Part shown: one piece after another, positions 60,624 through 64,000 of the stretch | Layout: every line of letters begins with the position of its first letter | Numbering within the stretch: position 1 is the stretch's first letter | DNA from: Brevibacterium limosum | Lineage (GTDB): Bacteria > Actinomycetota > Actinomycetes > Actinomycetales > Brevibacteriaceae | Direction: 5' to 3' | Assembly: GCF_011617705.1 (NCBI RefSeq) | Contig: NZ_CP050154.1 | Coordinates: 1,798,001 to 1,862,000, forward strand | DNA length: 64,000 nt | The notes under the pieces: generated by a model | The model's input: the letters and a program-made list of their open reading frames with translations, nothing else | What the model was told of the DNA's origin: nothing | Database searches by the model: none | Made by a program: the position numbers and the translations under genes

Positions 60624-61607
60624 ATGGCAGCGAAGAAGACCCTGATCCCGTGGAGTTCGGCGAAGCCCGCCCCCGTCGTCATGATCTCCGGTGGCGAATC
60701 GGTGCTCGTCCGCATGGCCAAGGACCGCATCGTGTCGGCCGCGCGGAAGCAGGATCCCGAAGAGATCGAACTCGACGCTGCCGGATACCAAGCCGGTGAG
60801 CTGGCGATGGCGGCCTCACCATCCCTGTTCTCCTCCTCGAAGCTCATCATCGTCGATGCCGTCGAGAAGTGCTCGGAGGACTTCTTGGGCGACGCCGTGG
60901 CTTATCTGGACGCACCGAACGACGACGCAGTAGTGGTGCTGCTGCACGCCGGCGGCAATCGGGGAGCGAAGCTGATCAAGAAGCTCGACTCTGCCGGCTT
61001 CCCCCGCATCGACGCGGCAGTGCTGAAAAACGAAAGCGATCGGGCGAAGTTCGCGCAGACCCGGTTCAAGACCGCGAAGCGGCGCATCGACGAAGCCGGA
61101 ATGGCCGCTCTCATGTCGGCGCTGGGCTCCGACCTCGCCGAACTCAATGCCGGAGTCGACCAGCTCATCGAAGACACCGAAGGCACCATCACCGCCGAGG
61201 TCGTCGACCAGTACTACGGCGGCCGCGTCGAGGCCACCGGCTTCAAGGTCGCCGATGCGGCAGTGGTCGGAGACGCGAAGAACGCACTCAGTCTGCTCCG
61301 ACATGCGCTGTCGACCGGTTCCGATCCGGTCCCGCTCGTGGCGGCAGTGGCGATGAAGCTGCGCGGCATGGCGAAGGTGCAGGGATTCTCCGGCACCAGC
61401 GGCGAGCTGGCATCCGAGCTGAAGATGGCTCCGTGGCAGGTCGACCGTGCCCGCCGCGAAGTCCGTCGGTGGAATGAGGTGGCACTCGGCCAGTCGCTCA
61501 TCGCCGCGGCCGAAGCCGACGCTGCCGTCAAGGGCGGGGGACGAGACCCCGTCTACGCCGTCGAATGGTTCGTCTCCGAAGTCTCTCGCCTCGCCCGCCT
61601 CCGCTGA
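60624..61607 (+). CDS. holA: DNA polymerase III delta subunit
   Basis: The delta subunit opens the beta clamp as part of the clamp loader. The 327-residue protein begins PAPVVMISGGESVLVRMAKDRIVSAARKQDP and has LFSSSKLIIVDAVEKCSEDFLGDAVAYL, VLLHAGGNRGAKLIKKLDSAG, and the helical C-terminal domain ALSLLRHALSTGSDPVPLVAAVAMKLRGMAKVQG. The longer open frame upstream is a shadow in comEC; ATG 60624 matches the family start and a leaderless promoter. comEA-comEC-holA is a conserved actinobacterial order. A REP-like palindrome starts right after its TGA. Confidence 0.95.
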   Translation: MAAKKTLIPWSSAKPAPVVMISGGESVLVRMAKDRIVSAARKQDPEEIELDAAGYQAGELAMAASPSLFSSSKLIIVDAVEKCSEDFLGDAVAYLDAPNDDAVVVLLHAGGNRGAKLIKKLDSAGFPRIDAAVLKNESDRAKFAQTRFKTAKRRIDEAGMAALMSALGSDLAELNAGVDQLIEDTEGTITAEVVDQYYGGRVEATGFKVADAAVVGDAKNALSLLRHALSTGSDPVPLVAAVAMKLRGMAKVQGFSGTSGELASELKMAPWQVDRARREVRRWNEVALGQSLIAAAEADAAVKGGGRDPVYAVEWFVSEVSRLARLR

Positions 61608-61677
61608 CCAATTACTACCTGACGGCGGCCCAGCAACCTCGCGCGAGGTTGCTGGGCCGCCGTCAGGTAGTAATTGG
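61608..61677. repeat. REP-like palindrome, copy D (intact, best match to the IS guides)
   Basis: A perfect 35-bp inverted repeat with its centre at 61642/61643. The apex CCTCGCGCGAGG is the sequence that joining the two flanks of the IS110 insertion would restore. The outer CCAATTACTACC with its complement is specific to this copy. It begins with the base after the holA stop codon and lies between convergent holA and rpsT. Confidence 0.93.
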
Positions 61678-61686
61678 GGAAAGAAT

Positions 61687-61718
61687 CAGGGCCCGACCCT
61701 TTCGGATCGAGCCCTGAG
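61687..61718 (-). terminator. Terminator of rpsT
   Basis: TCAGGGC (61687-61693) pairs with GCCCTGA (61712-61718), with CCGA/TCGG pairing inside. On the minus strand the hairpin is 24 nt after the rpsT stop and is followed by ATTCTTTCCCC, a weak T-tract. Confidence 0.7.
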
Positions 61719-61741
61719 AAGCTACAGCCTCAGTCGTCTGC

Positions 61742-62002
61742 TCAGAGAGCGTTGATCTGCGTGGCCAGGCGCGACTTGCGGTTCGCAGCGTTGTTCTTGT
61801 GCAGAACACCCTTCGAAACAGCCTTGTCGAGTCTGCGGGCAGCCACAGCATAAGCCTGCTGCGCCTCTTCCTTGTTGCCGGCAGCGATGTTCTCGCGAAC
61901 GACGCGGACGTAGGACCGAACCTCGGACCGGACAGCCTTGTTGCGCTGACGAGCCTTCTCGTTGGTCTTGTTCCGCTTGATCTGGGACTTGATATTAGCC
62001 AA
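61742..62002 (-). CDS. rpsT: 30S ribosomal protein S20
   Basis: S20 binds 16S rRNA early in 30S assembly. The sequence [30 protein letters not shown] and the Ala/Lys-rich helix to RLATQINAL are diagnostic. I place the start at the TTG 62002, which gives the family start M-A-N-I-K-S-Q and 86 residues, with GGAAG about 10 nt upstream. A GTG at 62011 would add three residues but leave hardly any room for the Shine-Dalgarno sequence. TTG at this gene recalls the self-regulated UUG start of E. coli rpsT. Confidence 0.96.
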   Translation of the reverse strand: MANIKSQIKRNKTNEKARQRNKAVRSEVRSYVRVVRENIAAGNKEEAQQAYAVAARRLDKAVSKGVLHKNNAANRKSRLATQINAL

Positions 62003-62248
62003 TTTCAACACTCTTCCGTGTTAGTGGTACATGGTCGTGAGGGCGCATCGAACCGACATGATCATCTCCGCGGGGAAACACATCGACGACATCGAATCCG
62101 ACGGCATCTTCACCCGACCTCGGCGAGACACACGCCTTGATGAAGACACAATCACCCATGATACAGGCTCGGGCCCCGGGCCGGAAATCTCTGTCCTGTC
62201 CTGCCCCGCCGCGGATGCAGGGGCGCGATCCAGCTGCTCTGCCGGGTC

Positions 62249-62857
62249 TCAGCCGGCGAGGTTCTCGGCCACGTGATCGAACACTTCACGGGGCATGACC
62301 GCACCTTCCCGGCGGATCGAATCCGGGTCGAGTCGGATGACCCGATCAAGACGGAGCTCAGAGGGCCGACCCCGCGAATCCCAGTCCCCGGTGCCGATGT
62401 TCATCCACTTGGCATGCCGGTCCTCACGGACCTCGCCGATCCCGCCTGGAATGTGATCTTGGCTGGTGAGCATGAGCGCGAGCACCCATCTGCCGTCGCG
62501 ACCGACGACGAGGGACGGCCGATCCTTGCCCTGCGAATGGTCCTCCTCGAAGGGGATCCACCCCCAGACGACCTCGCCCGGATCGGCGTCGCCGTCGAGA
62601 TCGGGAGAGTAGCTGACCGTGAGCGGACCCGTGTAATCACCGGGGTACGAACCCGCCCCGCCCGAGACGGAACGCTCACCAGGCCGCGCCGAGGCGGCAC
62701 CGCCTCCGCCGTCCGACTGCGCGGGAGTCTGCCGGCGGGCATCCGTGGGCTGCGAGGCACCCCCGGAGCTCTTCCTCGACTGCGACTGACGCAGGTAGCG
62801 CAGCCCCTGACGGACTCCGATTCTCGCGGCCCGATTGACCAGTGATCTCCAATTCAT
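62249..62857 (-). CDS. PemK/MazF-like domain protein
   Basis: The 202-residue protein has a basic N-terminus (NRAARIGVRQGLRYLRQSQSRK), a Gly/Ser-rich linker and a C-terminal PemK/MazF-type barrel: YSPDLDGDADPGEVVWGWIPFEEDHSQGKDRPSLVVGRDG and LMLTSQDH, then KWMNIGTGDWDSRGRPSELRLDRVIRLDP. MazF toxins cleave mRNA, but no antitoxin gene is adjacent, and this long form next to lepA is conserved in Actinobacteria as I recall, so it may be a housekeeping relative. No transmembrane segment is evident. Confidence 0.82.
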   Translation of the reverse strand: MNWRSLVNRAARIGVRQGLRYLRQSQSRKSSGGASQPTDARRQTPAQSDGGGGAASARPGERSVSGGAGSYPGDYTGPLTVSYSPDLDGDADPGEVVWGWIPFEEDHSQGKDRPSLVVGRDGRWVLALMLTSQDHIPGGIGEVREDRHAKWMNIGTGDWDSRGRPSELRLDRVIRLDPDSIRREGAVMPREVFDHVAENLAG

Positions 62858-62956
62858 ACGTCCAGCCTAAACGAGTCGCCTGCCACGGACCTGAAGAACA
62901 GCGAACCCGAAGAACAGCGAACCGGTCGGGCAGGGGGATGCAGCGCGCCGACACGG

Positions 62957-63721
62957 TCATGTGAAGTCGAGAACCGCCTCGACGGGGAAGTGGTCGGAGG
63001 GATACTTCCCGTCGTCGTCGAACGTGTCGATGCGAGTGGACACCGTCCGCAGGCCCGGGGTGGTGAGGATCCAGTCGATGCGCGGTTCACCGACTTTCGG
63101 ACCCTTGTAGCGGTGGAAGGTGCCGATGTCCTCACCGGGCATCTCGGCGGCGGTGTCGGTGAGCCCGAGCTCGGTGCAGAAGAAGTCGTAGACCGGGGAG
63201 CCGGTGGCGACGTTGAAGTCACCGGTGACCACGCAGGGGTGGGCCGCCTCGGCGATGGTGTCGGCCATGAGCCGACCGGATTCGAGTCGGGCGCGCTCGG
63301 ACTTGTGATCGAGGTGGGTGTTGAGCACCCGCAGCCGCCGGTCGGAGCCGATATCGCGGACGTCGACCGTCGTCAGGGTGCGCGCATGGGAGACTCCCCA
63401 CGATTCCGAAGCCACGGTGTCGGGCTGTTCCGAGAGCCAGCTGATGTCCACGGCTTCGACGTCGAAGCGCTTCGAATCGAGGATCACGGCGGTGAACTCA
63501 CCGGAATTGCCGCCGGAATGCCCCTCTCCGAGCCAGATGTACTCCTCGGGCAGGAGGCTGATGAGCGTCTCGAGCTGGTCGAGTTCGCCCTCCTGGGTGC
63601 CGATGATGTGGGGGTGGGCGCGCCGGATGAGCTCGGCGGCGATCGGCAGCCGCTCGGCCACCGGATGACCGTCCATGGCGGGATAGCGGAGGTTGAAGCT
63701 CATGACCCGGAAATCGCTCAT
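62957..63721 (-). CDS. Endonuclease/exonuclease/phosphatase-family hydrolase
   Basis: The 254-residue protein shows the EEP fold motifs: [31 protein letters not shown] (metal Glu), [20 protein letters not shown] (catalytic His region), [19 protein letters not shown] (Asp/Asn) and [15 protein letters not shown] (terminal Asp-His). Substrates of such cytosolic members include phosphoesters and nucleic acids. The ATG at 63721 is favoured because conserved sequence starts there and GGGAAGATGG lies upstream; a longer frame starts at 63796. Confidence 0.88.
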   Translation of the reverse strand: MSDFRVMSFNLRYPAMDGHPVAERLPIAAELIRRAHPHIIGTQEGELDQLETLISLLPEEYIWLGEGHSGGNSGEFTAVILDSKRFDVEAVDISWLSEQPDTVASESWGVSHARTLTTVDVRDIGSDRRLRVLNTHLDHKSERARLESGRLMADTIAEAAHPCVVTGDFNVATGSPVYDFFCTELGLTDTAAEMPGEDIGTFHRYKGPKVGEPRIDWILTTPGLRTVSTRIDTFDDDGKYPSDHFPVEAVLDFT

Positions 63722-63884
63722 GACACCATCTTCCCCGATCTGTGCCGACCGGCAGAGGTCCGAACGGAGAAAGTCAGGGATGATCATGATGCGCACGCCG
63801 CGGATTCCAAGTCCGTGCGCAAGTCATGAAAGAATGGGAGATCGGGTCTGTCTGGGGACCTGGTCTGTCAAAGGAAGGGCGTTC

Positions 63885-64000
63885 ATGTCACCTCAGGTGA
63901 ATAAGGAAGCTGCACAGCGGATCTCACCGTCTGCCACCTCACCCGAGCTGATTCGCAATTTCTGCATCATCGCTCATATCGACCACGGCAAGTCGACCCT
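63885..64000 (+). CDS. lepA: Elongation factor 4 (LepA), 5' part
   Basis: The frame reads [20 protein letters not shown] and then [19 protein letters not shown], where AHIDHGKST is the G1/P-loop of a translational GTPase and the start pattern is that of LepA. LepA acts on ribosomes in translocation or biogenesis. AAGGAAGG precedes the ATG. The gene runs off the window; only 38 codons are present. Confidence 0.95.
   Translation, partial: MSPQVNKEAAQRISPSATSPELIRNFCIIAHIDHGKST

Noticed and set aside
24086..61677. The palindromic repeats as a CRISPR array or as ordinary terminators
   Set aside because: Copies are kilobases apart without spacers, and no T-tract follows the stems.
62249..62857. 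A type II toxin-antitoxin pair
   Set aside because: The MazF-like gene has no small antitoxin gene on either side, so only the single domain protein is reported.

Overview
The window is high-GC actinobacterial chromosome, and the gene content and protein style point to a Brevibacterium-like member of the Micrococcales (inference from family resemblance, not from a search). Support includes a coproporphyrin-dependent haem cluster (hemE-cgoX-chdC), a DUF3000 gene beside hemE, an actinobacterial type of LeuS, GTG/TTG starts and many start codons placed 6-7 nt after a -10 hexamer, which is the pattern of leaderless mRNAs. No rRNA, tRNA, CRISPR or prophage genes were seen.

Layout. 1-4 kb: DUF3000 (partial) and the haem cluster, closed by a strong terminator. 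4-6 kb: an OhrR/MarR-type regulator with a palindromic operator, divergent from a small unknown protein, then GNAT and MsrB. 6-16.6 kb: envelope genes (alpha/beta hydrolase, penicillin acylase, DUF817, PGRP-type amidase with LGFP repeats, L,D-transpeptidase lipoprotein, collagen-like/DUF6636 protein) plus an SDR and a RibD-like reductase. 16.7-24 kb: leuA behind a leader peptide with a Leu-codon run (LEU-element type), recO-uppS, a DEAD-box helicase and glycyl-tRNA synthetase. 24-27 kb: a yibE/F gene broken by an in-frame amber codon and an IS110-family insertion sequence. 27-32.6 kb: a class III aminotransferase with Lrp regulator divergent from an ectoine-hydrolase-like M24 enzyme, then a lactate-permease-like carrier divergent from an XRE-cupin regulator. 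32.7-43 kb: an ABC-F gene with a candidate drug-responsive leader, dus-dgt-dnaG, a TetR-MFS efflux pair, a D-2-hydroxyacid dehydrogenase and a membrane protein. 43.5-50 kb: long-form GAPDH, YihY, DedA, a glutathionyl-hydroquinone-reductase-like protein and a FadD-like ligase. 50-64 kb: leuS, nadE, ugd-degV, comEA-comEC-holA, rpsT, a MazF-like protein, an EEP-fold hydrolase and the start of lepA.

The most interesting item is the IS110 element at 25656-27060. Its 312-nt left non-coding end can be folded by eye into a bridge RNA: a target loop whose two guides match the left and right flanks of this very insertion, and a donor loop whose guides match the element's own ends. It sits in the apex of a REP-like palindrome that has three intact copies elsewhere in the window, each close behind a stop codon. 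Joining the two IS ends in a circle would build a promoter (TTGACA, about 17 nt, GAGTAT) reading into the RNA.

Other regulatory structures worth testing are the ABC-F leader (13-codon ORF with Arg-Arg-Arg and an anti-SD element), the leuA leader, the OhrR-type operator, and an 11-mer (GCCGAGGCGGC) that is strongly over-represented on both strands.
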